From: JAICKM01 sp038228295
GTDB taxonomy: Bacteria; Chloroflexota; Chloroflexia; QHBQ01; JAICKM01
Length of the DNA: 64,000 nucleotides
NCBI GenBank assembly: GCA_038228295.1
Contig: JBBRPH010000010.1
Span: forward strand, 42,628 to 106,627
Reading direction: 5' to 3'
Shown: positions 34,428 to 44,200 of the stretch, piece by piece
Layout of the letters: the number at the start of each line of letters is the position of its first letter
How positions within the stretch are numbered: position 1 is the first letter of the stretch
Notes under the pieces: generated by a model
Seen by the model: the letters and a program-made list of their open reading frames with translations, nothing else
Database searches by the model: none
What the model was told of the DNA's origin: nothing
Made by a program: the position numbers and the translations under genes

Positions 34428-35783
34428 ATGACACGTTTGCCTACTGAAGATAGCGCTGCGATTCTACCCGAACTGATCGAGTTTCTGCGGATTCCTTCGG
34501 TCAGCACCTTGCCTGAACATAAGGGTGATGTGCAGCGCGCCGCCGAATGGGTAGCCGACTACTTACGCCGGGCGGGGCTAGACCATGTGGCGGTGATCCC
34601 TACGGCGGGGCACCCGTTGGTCTACGCCGATTGGTTACACGCAGCCGATCAGCCTACGGTGCTGATCTACGGCCATTACGATGTGCAGCCTGCCGATCCA
34701 TTGGCTGCCTGGCACAGCCCGCCGTTCGAGCCGACGGTGCGTGACGGCAACATCTATGCACGCGGTGCTGCCGACGATAAGGGCCAGGTCTATATCCATT
34801 TGCGCGCTGTGGCCGGGTTGCTGGCCGAGGGTGGTCTGCCGGTCAATGTGCGCTTCCTGATCGAAGGCGAAGAAGAAGTGGGCAGTGCCGGCCTTACAGC
34901 CTATATCCAGGCCAACCCCACCGCGCCGGCGTGCGATGCCGTTCTGATCAGCGATACCCCGATGTTTGCGCCGGGCCGGCCGACAATCACCACTGGGCTG
35001 CGTGGTGCGGTGTTCACCGAGCTGACGGTGGAAACCGGGCGGCAGGATGTCCACTCCGGTCTCTACGGCGGGGCCGCGCCCAACGCGATCGGCATTCTGT
35101 GCGGCATCATTGCCGGGCTGACCGACGCGGCGGGGCGTGTGACGCTGCCCGGCTATTACGACGCGGTGCGCTCGCTCACCGCCGCCGAGCGCGAGTCGTG
35201 GGCAGCCTTGCCCTTTGATGCCGAAGCCTACCGCGAAGCCGAGATCGGCGCGCCTACGCTACTGCCCGATGCCGAGTTCAGCATCTTGGAGCGCGTCTGG
35301 GGCCGACCAACCTTCGACGTGAACGGCATTGAAGGCGGTTATAGTGGCGCGGGCAGCAAAGCGATCATTCCCGCTCGCGCTCAGGCTAAACTTAGCTTCC
35401 GCTTGGTGCCCGATCAAGATCCCACTGCCGTGATCGCCGCCTTGCGGGCGCACGTGGCCGAACTCTGTCCGCCCAGCGCTACGGTGCATTGGGGCGAGAC
35501 CCACGGTGCCCCGGCCGTATTGCTGGCGACCGACTCGCCGGCGATGCAGGCGGCCCGCGCAGCCCTGGCCGAGACCTTCGGCTGTGAGCCGGTGTTGACG
35601 CGCATGGGGGGCTCGGTGCCTATTGTGTTGCTGTTCCAGATGGTGCTTCACGCTCCCTGCATCATGCTCGGCTTCGGCTTGCCCGATGACAATCTGCACG
35701 CGCCCAACGAAAAAATGCACCTGGCAAACATTACGGACGGCATCCTCGCAGTGCGGGCCTTCTTGCGGCGACTGGCCCACTAG
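34428..35783 (+). CDS. M20-family metallopeptidase (dipeptidase-like)
   Basis: A 451-residue dinuclear zinc peptidase. Metal and catalytic motifs are complete: YGHYDVQPAD, ARGAADDKG, EGEEEVGS, and a late HAPNEKM. It is closest in layout to the CNDP/ArgE-type dipeptidases. AAGGAG before the ATG at 34428 sets the start. The flavoprotein gene follows after 6 bp. Confidence 0.93.
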   Translation: MTRLPTEDSAAILPELIEFLRIPSVSTLPEHKGDVQRAAEWVADYLRRAGLDHVAVIPTAGHPLVYADWLHAADQPTVLIYGHYDVQPADPLAAWHSPPFEPTVRDGNIYARGAADDKGQVYIHLRAVAGLLAEGGLPVNVRFLIEGEEEVGSAGLTAYIQANPTAPACDAVLISDTPMFAPGRPTITTGLRGAVFTELTVETGRQDVHSGLYGGAAPNAIGILCGIIAGLTDAAGRVTLPGYYDAVRSLTAAERESWAALPFDAEAYREAEIGAPTLLPDAEFSILERVWGRPTFDVNGIEGGYSGAGSKAIIPARAQAKLSFRLVPDQDPTAVIAALRAHVAELCPPSATVHWGETHGAPAVLLATDSPAMQAARAALAETFGCEPVLTRMGGSVPIVLLFQMVLHAPCIMLGFGLPDDNLHAPNEKMHLANITDGILAVRAFLRRLAH

Positions 35784-35789
35784 GCGCGC

Positions 35790-37031
35790 ATGGCGGCGGA
35801 AGAAGTAGATGTTGTGGTGGTCGGGGCCGGCGCAGCCGGGCTGACGGCGGGCATTTGGGCCGCCCGTAGTGCACCGGGCCGCCGTGTGGTGTTGCTCGAC
35901 AGTGCACGGACGCTGGGCGCCAAGATCCTGGTGTCGGGCGGCGGACGGTGCAATGTCACCCATGACGTGGTGGACGCGACCGCCTATGCGGGCAGCACGC
36001 GCCCCGCTATCGCCGGCGTGCTACGGCGCTTTGATGTACCGCAAACAGTCGCCTTTTTCCGCGAACTCGGCGTGGACTTGAAGCGCGAGGAGACCGGCAA
36101 GCTGTTCCCGACCACCGACAGCGCGCGCACGGTGCTGCACGCGCTGCTGGCCGGCGTGGCGCAAGCGGGTGCGACAGTGCGCCACCCCTGCCGGGTAGAG
36201 ACGGTAGAACCCACAGCGGACGGCTTCCGTGTGACCGGGCCGTGGGGTGCATTGACAGCGCGGGCGGTGATCCTGGCGACCGGCGGCAAGAGCCTGCCCA
36301 AGTCGGGGTCGGACGGCCACGGGCTGACGATAGCGCAATCGCTCGGCCATACCATTACGCCACACCTATTCCCGGCGCTGGTGCCGCTGCTGCTGCCGCC
36401 GGACTCCCCGCTCTGCGCCCTCAGCGGCATCGCCGTGCCCGCCACGCTTGAACTCTGGTCGGGCGGCGGTAAGCGGCTGCAGGCATTCACCAACTCCTTG
36501 CTTTGCACCCACTTCGGCCTGTCGGGGCCGGCGGCGCTGGACATCAGTCGCTACTATACCGCCGCCCGTCTGACCGACCCGGCTGCGACGCTGACGATTC
36601 ACTGGCTGCCCAGCCAATCGCCCGATGCCGTGGACGCCGCGCTGCAAGGGCTGGGCCGCACCGGCCTCCTGACGTGGCTGCGCGCCACGCTACCGGATCG
36701 ACTAGCACGGACTCTGTGTGACTTAGCCGGGGTCGATCCGTTGCTGCCCGGTTATGCCCTCACCCGCCTGCAACGCCAGACCCTCGTCCGCACTCTCACG
36801 CGCCTGCCGTTGCCGATCAGCGGTGACCGCGGTTACAACTATGCCGAAGTGACCGCCGGCGGCGTGCCGCTGGCCGAGATCCACCTGCCCACCATGGAGT
36901 CGCGCCGCTGCCCCAACCTGTGCTTCTGCGGCGAACTCTGCGATGTAGACGGGCGCATCGGTGGCTATAACTATGCCTGGGCTTGGGCCAGCGGCTATGT
37001 GGCAGGAACGGCCGTCATGCGTAAAACGTGA
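35790..37031 (+). CDS. BaiN/HI0933-like FAD-dependent oxidoreductase
   Basis: A 413-residue flavoprotein: VVVVGAGAAGLTAG dinucleotide motif, TLGAKILVSGGGRCNVT, ATGGKSLPKSGSDG, and a C-terminal CGELCDVDGRIGGYNYAWAWASG. These are the features of the family that contains BaiN. The substrate is unknown. It is probably co-transcribed with the peptidase. The final residues (MRKT) and the TGA stop lie inside a heptad array. Confidence 0.92.
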   Translation: MAAEEVDVVVVGAGAAGLTAGIWAARSAPGRRVVLLDSARTLGAKILVSGGGRCNVTHDVVDATAYAGSTRPAIAGVLRRFDVPQTVAFFRELGVDLKREETGKLFPTTDSARTVLHALLAGVAQAGATVRHPCRVETVEPTADGFRVTGPWGALTARAVILATGGKSLPKSGSDGHGLTIAQSLGHTITPHLFPALVPLLLPPDSPLCALSGIAVPATLELWSGGGKRLQAFTNSLLCTHFGLSGPAALDISRYYTAARLTDPAATLTIHWLPSQSPDAVDAALQGLGRTGLLTWLRATLPDRLARTLCDLAGVDPLLPGYALTRLQRQTLVRTLTRLPLPISGDRGYNYAEVTAGGVPLAEIHLPTMESRRCPNLCFCGELCDVDGRIGGYNYAWAWASGYVAGTAVMRKT

Positions 37032-37100
37032 AACATGAAATATGATACGTATGGCCTACTCTGATTAGTGTTGCTACAAAATTATGTTTCACGTTTTATA
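37021..37100. repeat. Inverted heptad arrays (GTAAAAC/GTGAAAC) between convergent genes
   Basis: GTAAAAC, GTGAAAC, ATGAAAT, ATGATAC (37021-37048) and the inverted ATGTTTCACGTTTTA (37084-37098), which pairs with 37022-37036 over 15 bp. Both converging genes take their stop codons from it: TGA at 37029-37031 and TAA (minus) at 37096-37098. Confidence 0.8.
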
Positions 37101-38445
37101 CACCCTGCGCCGTGCGGTGCGGCAGCAGACCACACTCGATTTCCTTATCGTCGAGGTCTTGCGCTTCGGGCCGCTCAAGCACAGCGAGAAAGACTTCTAC
37201 AACCTGCGGATCGAATTGTGTGCCGGCACAGCGGCGCAGTTCGGCGCGTGCGTATTCGTCGCTATACGCATCTTTATAGCTGCGCTTAGTGGTCATGGCG
37301 CAGTAGGCATCTACTACGCTAACAACGCGCGCCGCGATGGGGATGGCGGGGCCGCGCAGCCCATCGGGGTAGCCGCTACCGTCATAGTATTCGTGGTGAT
37401 GCAACACCGCCTCGCTGATCGGCTCCAACGCCGGCACTTTGGCGACCAGATCATGCCCGACCCGCACATGGGCGCGCATCAGCTCCCGCTCTTCGGGCAT
37501 CAAGGGGCCGCTCTTGTTCAGCACGCCATCGCTGACCCCGATCTTGCCGATGTCGTGTAGCAACGCCGCATAGCAAACCACCGCGCAATCTTGGTCGCTT
37601 AGCTCCAGCCGCTCGGCGGTGATGCGGGCTAAGCGCGATACCTGTTCGCAATGACCTTGCGTATAGGGATCTTTGGCTTCCATCGTGTCGGCCAGCATGG
37701 TCACCGTGCTGAGGTAGGCGTGCTGTAATTCGATCCGTAGGCGGTCGTTTTCTACCGCTACGGCCGATTGATCGCCGACGTTAAGGATCGTTTCCACATC
37801 CGTGTGGCTGAAGTCACCGCCTGCTTTGTCCGCCAGCAATACGATGCCGTCAAAGTTGCGTAGCAACACCACTGGGGCGACTAAGCAGTTGCGGAACTCT
37901 TCGGCGGGCCGGCTGGGTTGGGAGAGCGTCGGTCCCGTCTCATCGCTACACATAAAGGTTGTGTTGTCGGTCAGGACGTGTCGGCAGAGCGCCTCGATAC
38001 GGGGCGACGGCGGATTAAGCGGGTAGCCGTCCATATCCACAGCGGCGCGCACACGTAGGTGATCGGCTTCGCCACTGGCGGTGATATATAGACCGCGTGT
38101 GGCTCCGGTGAGGGTCAGGCAGACTTTAAGGATCAGGCCGTAGATGTTGCCGGTGAAGACCGCTTGGTGAATGGTTTTCAACTCGCCGCGTAGGTAGTCG
38201 ACGTGCCGGAGTTGGTGATCGGCTTGTTGCTGGGCAGCGGTAGCGGCAGCTTCGGCGGCCTGGACTTGCGCCTGGACGTGTTTTAGCTCGGCCTCGAGCC
38301 GCTGTACGGCGGCACGGTCCTGTTCCGCCTGAGCGTGTTCGCTGCGATAGCTGGTCGCCGCCTGAGCCAGTGCGGTCAGTACCCTATTGCTATCGCCGCT
38401 GTCATCGTCGCCTGGGCGGTTAGCGGGTGCTGTGGGAGAGGGCAT
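37096..38445 (-). CDS. GAF / HD-GYP cyclic-di-GMP phosphodiesterase
   Basis: A 449-residue cytosolic signalling protein: coiled coil (about 20-90), GAF domain (about 100-240) and HD-GYP domain (about 250-435). HD-GYP motifs are HDIGKIGVSD and HHHEYYDGSGYPDGLRG, so the metal centre and GYP loop are intact. It should break down c-di-GMP (or 3',3'-cGAMP). No diguanylate cyclase is in the window. Confidence 0.93.
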   Translation of the reverse strand: MPSPTAPANRPGDDDSGDSNRVLTALAQAATSYRSEHAQAEQDRAAVQRLEAELKHVQAQVQAAEAAATAAQQQADHQLRHVDYLRGELKTIHQAVFTGNIYGLILKVCLTLTGATRGLYITASGEADHLRVRAAVDMDGYPLNPPSPRIEALCRHVLTDNTTFMCSDETGPTLSQPSRPAEEFRNCLVAPVVLLRNFDGIVLLADKAGGDFSHTDVETILNVGDQSAVAVENDRLRIELQHAYLSTVTMLADTMEAKDPYTQGHCEQVSRLARITAERLELSDQDCAVVCYAALLHDIGKIGVSDGVLNKSGPLMPEERELMRAHVRVGHDLVAKVPALEPISEAVLHHHEYYDGSGYPDGLRGPAIPIAARVVSVVDAYCAMTTKRSYKDAYSDEYARAELRRCAGTQFDPQVVEVFLAVLERPEAQDLDDKEIECGLLPHRTAQGV

Positions 38446-38545
38446 ACAGTTATCTCGGTCCTATCTGGTGCTTTAGATGGTGTGACGGCCAACCGTCAAA
38501 CAGCGGTACTGCATCTCATAGCATCAAGTGTGCCCACTCGCATTG

Positions 38546-39067
38546 TTAGGACTCGGCGCGGTGCATCAGCAAAAACAGGCGGTCGCCCTGAGGCGTGGGA
38601 CTGGGGAAGACCGGACCGCGCACAAAGCCAGCTTGCTCATAGACGCGAATGGCGCGCGTGTTAAAGCAGGCCACGCTGAGGCGGAAGGCGTGCGGGCGAT
38701 AGCGGGCACGGCCAAACGCCAGCCCCGCCGCCACAAACGCCCCGCCGGAGCCGCGCCCCATCAGGTCGGGGCGCATCCCCAGCCCGAAGTCCAGCGTATC
38801 GTCCCCGCTGTAGAGACCTGCTACGTGCCCGCCGAATACCTGGGCTTCTGCGCCGTGACAGAAGAATCCCACCAGATCGCTCGTCGAATTATACGCGGCG
38901 AAATAGGTATTACTGGGATCGAGTAGATAGCCGGCAATGGCGGGGTGAGGGTTGTAGAAATCGTAGGGTGGTGGGTAGTGCCAGCCGGCAATCGCGGTGG
39001 CGGCCGCCGCAGTTAGCGGCCCAACGTGCAACGGATCGGCTGGGAGTGCGGTCTCACCAGTGGACAT
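38546..39067 (-). CDS. GNAT-family N-acetyltransferase
   Basis: A 173-residue GNAT. Acetyl-CoA site LGMRPDLMGRGSGGAF fits the family's RGxGxG loop, and NTRAIRVYEQAGF is the usual last motif. The ATG at 39067 overlaps the end of the DUF2378 gene by 14 bp, so the two are co-translated. Acceptor unknown. Confidence 0.88.
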   Translation of the reverse strand: MSTGETALPADPLHVGPLTAAAATAIAGWHYPPPYDFYNPHPAIAGYLLDPSNTYFAAYNSTSDLVGFFCHGAEAQVFGGHVAGLYSGDDTLDFGLGMRPDLMGRGSGGAFVAAGLAFGRARYRPHAFRLSVACFNTRAIRVYEQAGFVRGPVFPSPTPQGDRLFLLMHRAES

Positions 39068-39611
39068 GAAAATCCACGTGGTCCGTTGCAGCCCCACTGT
39101 CTACGCGAAAGGTCACCGCCGTGTGGCCGCTGCCGGCCAAGACTTCTTTGAGCAAGCCCAATGTGTAACGCGGCGGGATCGTTAAGTAATGGATACGATA
39201 AATAAGGTGGTGTGGCCCTTCCGCCAGCACTTCATGCACCGCGTAATTCGTCACCGATTGGAACCCGCGCATCGCCAACTGTAGCGCTTGCGACACGCTT
39301 GCCAAATGCAGCGCGGCCATCACGACGCGCCCGACCAAAGTGGCCCGGTAGCCCTGGAACGATTGCCGCCCGAGCTGCTCATAGGCGTCGTCGCGGGTCA
39401 TGGTGGGGAAGCAGCGCTCGGCCAGTAGTTCCAGCACACGCAAGAGCAGTTCACTGGGATACTCGCGGCGCGGGTGCGCTACGGTATAGCCACAAGCCGC
39501 TAATGCTGTCACCAGCGTCGGCTTATTCTCGGCCTGGACGCCGCGCATCAGCGACTCGAAAGCCGCCTGATACACCACACGCCGGTTCGGCGGCGGGTTT
39601 GATCTTTCCAT
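39054..39611 (-). CDS. DUF2378 family protein
   Basis: A 185-residue protein matching DUF2378 (TIGR02265), known mainly from Myxococcales and a few other groups: YQAAFESLMRGV, YPSELLLRVLELLAER, LGRQSFQGYRATLVGR and a TNYAVHEV segment. No function is known. The ATG at 39611 lies 7 bp after a TATAAT on the same strand with no ribosome site, so the message is probably leaderless. Confidence 0.8.
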   Translation of the reverse strand: MERSNPPPNRRVVYQAAFESLMRGVQAENKPTLVTALAACGYTVAHPRREYPSELLLRVLELLAERCFPTMTRDDAYEQLGRQSFQGYRATLVGRVVMAALHLASVSQALQLAMRGFQSVTNYAVHEVLAEGPHHLIYRIHYLTIPPRYTLGLLKEVLAGSGHTAVTFRVDSGAATDHVDFHVHW

Positions 39612-39618
39612 AGCCGGT

Positions 39619-39624
39619 ATTATA
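39619..39624 (-). promoter_or_regulatory. -10 element placed for a leaderless transcript
   Basis: TATAAT on the minus strand followed by 7 bp (ACCGGCT) and the ATG of the DUF2378 gene. Transcription would start at or within a base or two of the start codon. Confidence 0.6.
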
Positions 39625-39664
39625 GCACCTTTTACTCGTAGAGATACGGAGCTACACGAGGGCT

Positions 39665-41227
39665 TTATTGTGGTTTGACGTGGTGCAGCGGGTAGCGGCA
39701 ATAGTGGCGTAGGGCCGCCAGGGGCGGCACGTCGGGCGGTTGGACCACGCAACGGATACCGAAAGCCGCTTCCCAGTCCGACGCAGCGGCGGCATCGGCC
39801 GTGATCAGCAGTCCGGCGCGCTGCCTCAATGCGCTATGAATCGCCGGCGGCACGGCCGTGGGAGTCAGCCCGGTCACATCGGCGGCCAGCGGCGCGGGCG
39901 TATTGAGGGCAGCGGCGGTGGGGATCGCGCCGCCTAGCGCCAACAGTAGGTCGGCGCTGGGAGCCAAGTCGGCGGGTATAGGCGGATTGTGGCGTAGTTG
40001 GAACTCGGCGGTCAGTAGGTGCTCAAGCGCCGCCGCGCGGCCTGTCGGTTCATCGGCGGGGGTCAGCAATAAGATGCGGCTGGGCACCGTGTCGCTGACC
40101 AGCCCATAGAGATCGAAGATCTCCGCAATGCGTCGCATCCGGTCGGCGTAGAATGGGCCGGCAAACTGCGGTGCAAACGGGCGACCCAGCAGAGGGAAAA
40201 TCTCGCGGTCGGGACGGCGTCGTGCCGCCTGGATGCGTGCCCGCTCAGCCAGTAATTCCGGCAACAGCGCGACCAGATCGTGCATCGCTACTAGATGGGT
40301 CAGGCTGATCGGTGGCAGGCCCGTCAGGCCGTCGGTTCCGAACGGTTGGTCGGCGGCTGGACTACGCAGGCCAAATTGCCTGCGGTCTATGGTATCGCCT
40401 GCGCTTAGGAGCGCACGTTGCCATTCCAGCAGCAGCGCGGCGGGCAATATTCCGTCCAGATGGGCCGCTTCGTAGTTCTTAATAATAAGCGCCAGCATAT
40501 TGCGCTCGAACAGTCGGTAGCGGCGATACGAGGGCGCGCGCGTGGCTCCGGTAGTGCCGCCCTCTTTGTGATAGACGACCGATCCACGCGCAAAGATTAC
40601 ACGGTGGCCCAATACCCACAGCCGCCAGCCCAGGTCCACATCCTCATAATAGATGAAAAAACTCGGATCGAAGCCGCCCACCGCCGCGAACACATCGCGG
40701 CGGATGCACATCGCGCCGCCGCACGCAAATAGGATCGGGGCGCCGTCGGTGAGCGGCGCCGAACGGTCAGGCCAGCCGACTACCGGGCGTTGCTGGCCCG
40801 CGCCGAACAGGTTGGCCGCTGCGCCGTCGAAATCTACCTCGCTATCGTCCCAGCTCCGCATATACGAGCCGGCGCAAACCGCCTGCGGGTCGCAGGCCAA
40901 GGCCCGGACATAGCCGTGTAGCCAATCGCGATGGACGCGCGTATCGTTGTTGAGGAAGACCAGCCACTCACCCCGCGCCGCCGCCGCGCCTGCGTTGCAG
41001 CCCGACGCGAAGCCGATGTTACGCCCGTTTTCGACGATGCGTGTGCGCGGGTAGTGGTCGTGTAGCCAGCCCACCGACCCGTCCACTGAACCGTTGTCCG
41101 ACACGATCCACTCTTGCCGATCCGCCGGGTAGTCTGCCGCCGCCAGCGAGGCGCAGCAGTCGGGCAGATGCTCCATGCCGTTCATATTGGGGATGATAAT
41201 CGAAAAATCTATCTTGCCCATTTTCAC
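39665..41227 (-). CDS. Family 2 glycosyltransferase
   Basis: A 520-residue protein. Residues 1-270 are a GT2 domain: SIIIPNMNG, DNGSVDGSVG, FLNNDTRVHRDW (metal-binding DxD-type region), FACGGAMCIRRDVF and YYEDVDLGWRLWVLGH. The rest is helical and probably lost a second domain similar to that of the neighbouring fusion gene (RRRPDREIFPLLGR matches RRRSDAEIAPLLGQ there). It probably adds sugars to surface polysaccharide. Last gene in a three-gene operon. Confidence 0.9.
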   Translation of the reverse strand: MKMGKIDFSIIIPNMNGMEHLPDCCASLAAADYPADRQEWIVSDNGSVDGSVGWLHDHYPRTRIVENGRNIGFASGCNAGAAAARGEWLVFLNNDTRVHRDWLHGYVRALACDPQAVCAGSYMRSWDDSEVDFDGAAANLFGAGQQRPVVGWPDRSAPLTDGAPILFACGGAMCIRRDVFAAVGGFDPSFFIYYEDVDLGWRLWVLGHRVIFARGSVVYHKEGGTTGATRAPSYRRYRLFERNMLALIIKNYEAAHLDGILPAALLLEWQRALLSAGDTIDRRQFGLRSPAADQPFGTDGLTGLPPISLTHLVAMHDLVALLPELLAERARIQAARRRPDREIFPLLGRPFAPQFAGPFYADRMRRIAEIFDLYGLVSDTVPSRILLLTPADEPTGRAAALEHLLTAEFQLRHNPPIPADLAPSADLLLALGGAIPTAAALNTPAPLAADVTGLTPTAVPPAIHSALRQRAGLLITADAAAASDWEAAFGIRCVVQPPDVPPLAALRHYCRYPLHHVKPQ

Positions 41228-41237
41228 CGCCCCTTAA

Positions 41238-41270
41238 AATCCTTCGCGTTCTTTGCGTCTTTGCGGTGAA
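41238..41270. repeat. GCGTCTTT-type tandem repeat after a stop codon
   Basis: GCGTTCTTT, GCGTCTTT, GCGGTG follow the stop of the gene at 41272 almost at once. On the other strand the frame would read TAKTQRT, a spurious peptide pattern seen in many genomes with this repeat. Confidence 0.65.
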
Positions 41271-41271
41271 A

Positions 41272-44200
41272 TCATCCGTCGTAGAGCAGCCGGTAGACAA
41301 GTGCGCCGGGGGTGGGCACGCCATCTTCATACCGACCGCCGGCCGTGCCGGGGCGCCCAGGGCGCGCCCAGAGCGTGATCGCATCACCGGGCACTGCGTC
41401 CGGCGCGGTGACCATGAGATAGTAGCTTCGGCCGGCTGAGTCGAGTTGTGGCGGGAAGCGGAAGACGAGCGCTGCACCGTCGGGTAGGGTCGTAGTGGGC
41501 ACAGTGAAGGTGGCGAGCGCCTGGGCTGCGCCGGGGTGCGCCAGCAACGCGAACGTCACTGCGCCGCTATTGAGGCGCGCAAAAGTGGCGACCGTGACTT
41601 CGATGCCGCAGAGGCCCGCCTGCTTGGCCCGGAAGCGCTGCCCGATGCTATGGCCGGCGATCAGTTCATCCAGCGCAAAGCGTCGCTCGCCGGCGACGCG
41701 CACTGGGCGTGCCCGTCCACCGGACAGGAACGGGCGCAACACACCCTGGCCCCGTGCTACCACCTGCGCCAGGGGCGACCGTCGCTGCCGCGCCGTCTGC
41801 GCTACCACGGCCGCCAACGGTCCCAAATCAAACGACGGCGGAAGGATCGCGCTATGTTGCGCGATCCCGACGGCCTGCGATTTCGTGCCTATGGCGCCGG
41901 CTGCGCCGGCCTGACGATGGGCAGCGACCGCCCCCCGGCCGGCCCGCTGGTAGGGGTGGCGCACAAAACGGTCCAACGCATCAATCGTGCGGTCCCAGGT
42001 CAATCGCTCACGAACCAGGCGTTGCGCGTTAACGCCACGGCGCGCTGCCTCCGCCGGGTCGGCTAGGATGGCTTCGATCACCGCTCGGATCGCCGGCCGG
42101 TCGTCGGGGTCCACGATCCAGCCAGCCTCGTATTCGCTGATCAGTGGTGCGATCTCCGAGTAGTGGCTGTGAATCACCGGCAAGCCGCACCATAGGTAAT
42201 GCACCGTGCGGCTGGCAAACGCCAATTCGCGCTCCGGATTGCGGCGCATCAAGTCCATCGCCACATGGGCGTGGGTGTAGGCTGCCTCTAACTCGGCAAT
42301 CGGCATCAGCCCCGCCACCTCAACCTGTGGATTCGCCTGGAGCCGCTCGATCAGTGCGTCAAACACGCCGGTCTGCACTGCGTGGAAAACGTGTTTGCCG
42401 CCGAACACGCGCAGCCGCCCACCGGCAGTCTCGGCCAGCGTGTTCGCCAGAGTGTCCAGACCGGCGCTCGGATCTTGCCAGGGCAGGAACACGCCGCCGT
42501 AGACAAACGTGACCGGCGTATTCGCCCATTCGCTAGGTACCGGCCAACTATGATCGGGCAGGTCAGGGCTGAGCGAATAGGGAATGACCGCCAGCGCCGC
42601 ATCCATCTCCTGTGCGCGAATACCGGCCTGGGCCAGCCAGGGCATAAAATAATAGCGCTGCCGGGTGCCGATGCAGGTGAAGAAATCGGCCTTGTCGAGC
42701 GCGGCCAGCTTTTCATCGGCGTTAGTCGGGTTGTCCAGGTAATCCTGATAGTCGCGCTCTAACAGGTGCGGCCCGGCCAGATCACAGACCACCGGCATGG
42801 GCACGCGCGCCAACGGCGTCAGGTTCGGCCAGCCGACGGTGACGATCACATCGGGCGAAAGCGCATCTACCAGCCCTTGCAGATTTTCGGCGTTCCAGGC
42901 CAATGCACGGATCGCGGCTGGGACTAGCGCTTCGCGTCCCTGGATGGCGGCGCTAGGCATGGCGAAATGGACATGATGGCCGCACCCGATCAGTCCCTGG
43001 CCTAGCGCCCAAGCGCGTAGCCCCACACCGCTCGACGGAATGCCCCCGACCGGTAGCACGTCAGGGCTGATCAGCAGCACCTGCTTGGGCTGAGCCGTGA
43101 ATAAGTCTGCGATGCCCAGACTGTTGAGCAGGCGCAGGTGGGCGTGTGCGTACTCGGTGTCGGCGGCGTGGTTGATCAAGGCGATGCGCGTCGGCTGGCC
43201 GAGCAATGGCGCGATCTCCGCATCCGATCGCCGGCGGGCTGTCTGGATCGCGGCCCGTTTAGCGGCCAGTTGCGGCAGGGCGGCGTTAAACTCATCGCCG
43301 GCCAGCATCAGGCTGACGACCTGGGGGTGGACCGGCTCCAAGCCCTGTTGGGCCGCGTGGCGGGTTGTCAGCTCGTAGTCGCTCAGGTCCACCCCGGTCA
43401 CGTGCAGCATTCGCACCGCCCGCTCGGCCATCAGCAACAAGGCAGCCGGCAGGATGCGGGCCAGCCATTCGTCACTATAGTTTTTATAGAGCGCAAACAG
43501 GGCATTGCGCTCAAACAGCACCATCAGGCGATGATGGGGAATGCTGCCGGCCGTACCGTGGCCTTTGTGATAGGTAATCGCCGTCGGCGTGAACGTGACG
43601 CGGTAGCCCAGTACCCAGAGTCGCCAGCCCAGGTCTACATCCTCGAAGAAGGCGAAAAAATCGCCGTCGAATCCAGCGACGGCGCGAAATACATCGGTGC
43701 GAATTAGCATTGCGCCTCCGCACGCGAACAGTAAATCGCGCTTCACGCGGTATTCTTCCGGTTCGGCAGCCAGTGGTAAGCCATAGGAGAGCTGATAGCC
43801 GAAGGCGTGGAAGTTCATCACACCGCCCACGAAGTCGAGCCGATCGCCGGCCCAATCCAGCATCTTGGCCCCGGTGCAAACTACATCGCGGTCGGCATCG
43901 GCTAGCACGCTGCCGACCAGTTCGCGCAGCCAAGCCCGATCCACCCGTGTGTCGTTGTTGAGGAAGGCTAGCCATGTGCCCGTTGCCACCGCGCCGCCGG
44001 CGTTATTGCCCGCTGCGAAGCCCAGGTTCGCAGCGTTGCGGTGGATATGCACGCTGGGATAATGTTTGGCGACCCACGCCACCGAGTCGTCGTCGGAGCC
44101 GTTATCCACTAACAAGATCTCTAGCTGTGCCGAAGGATAGTCTAGGGCCAGTAACGAGCCGAGGCAGTCGTCTAGGTGCCGTTGCCCATTGTAGTTGAGG

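Noticed and set aside
41019..41477. 152-codon frame containing TAKTQRT
   Set aside because: Spurious frame made from the GCGTCTTT repeat and the antisense or alternate frame of glycosyltransferase genes.
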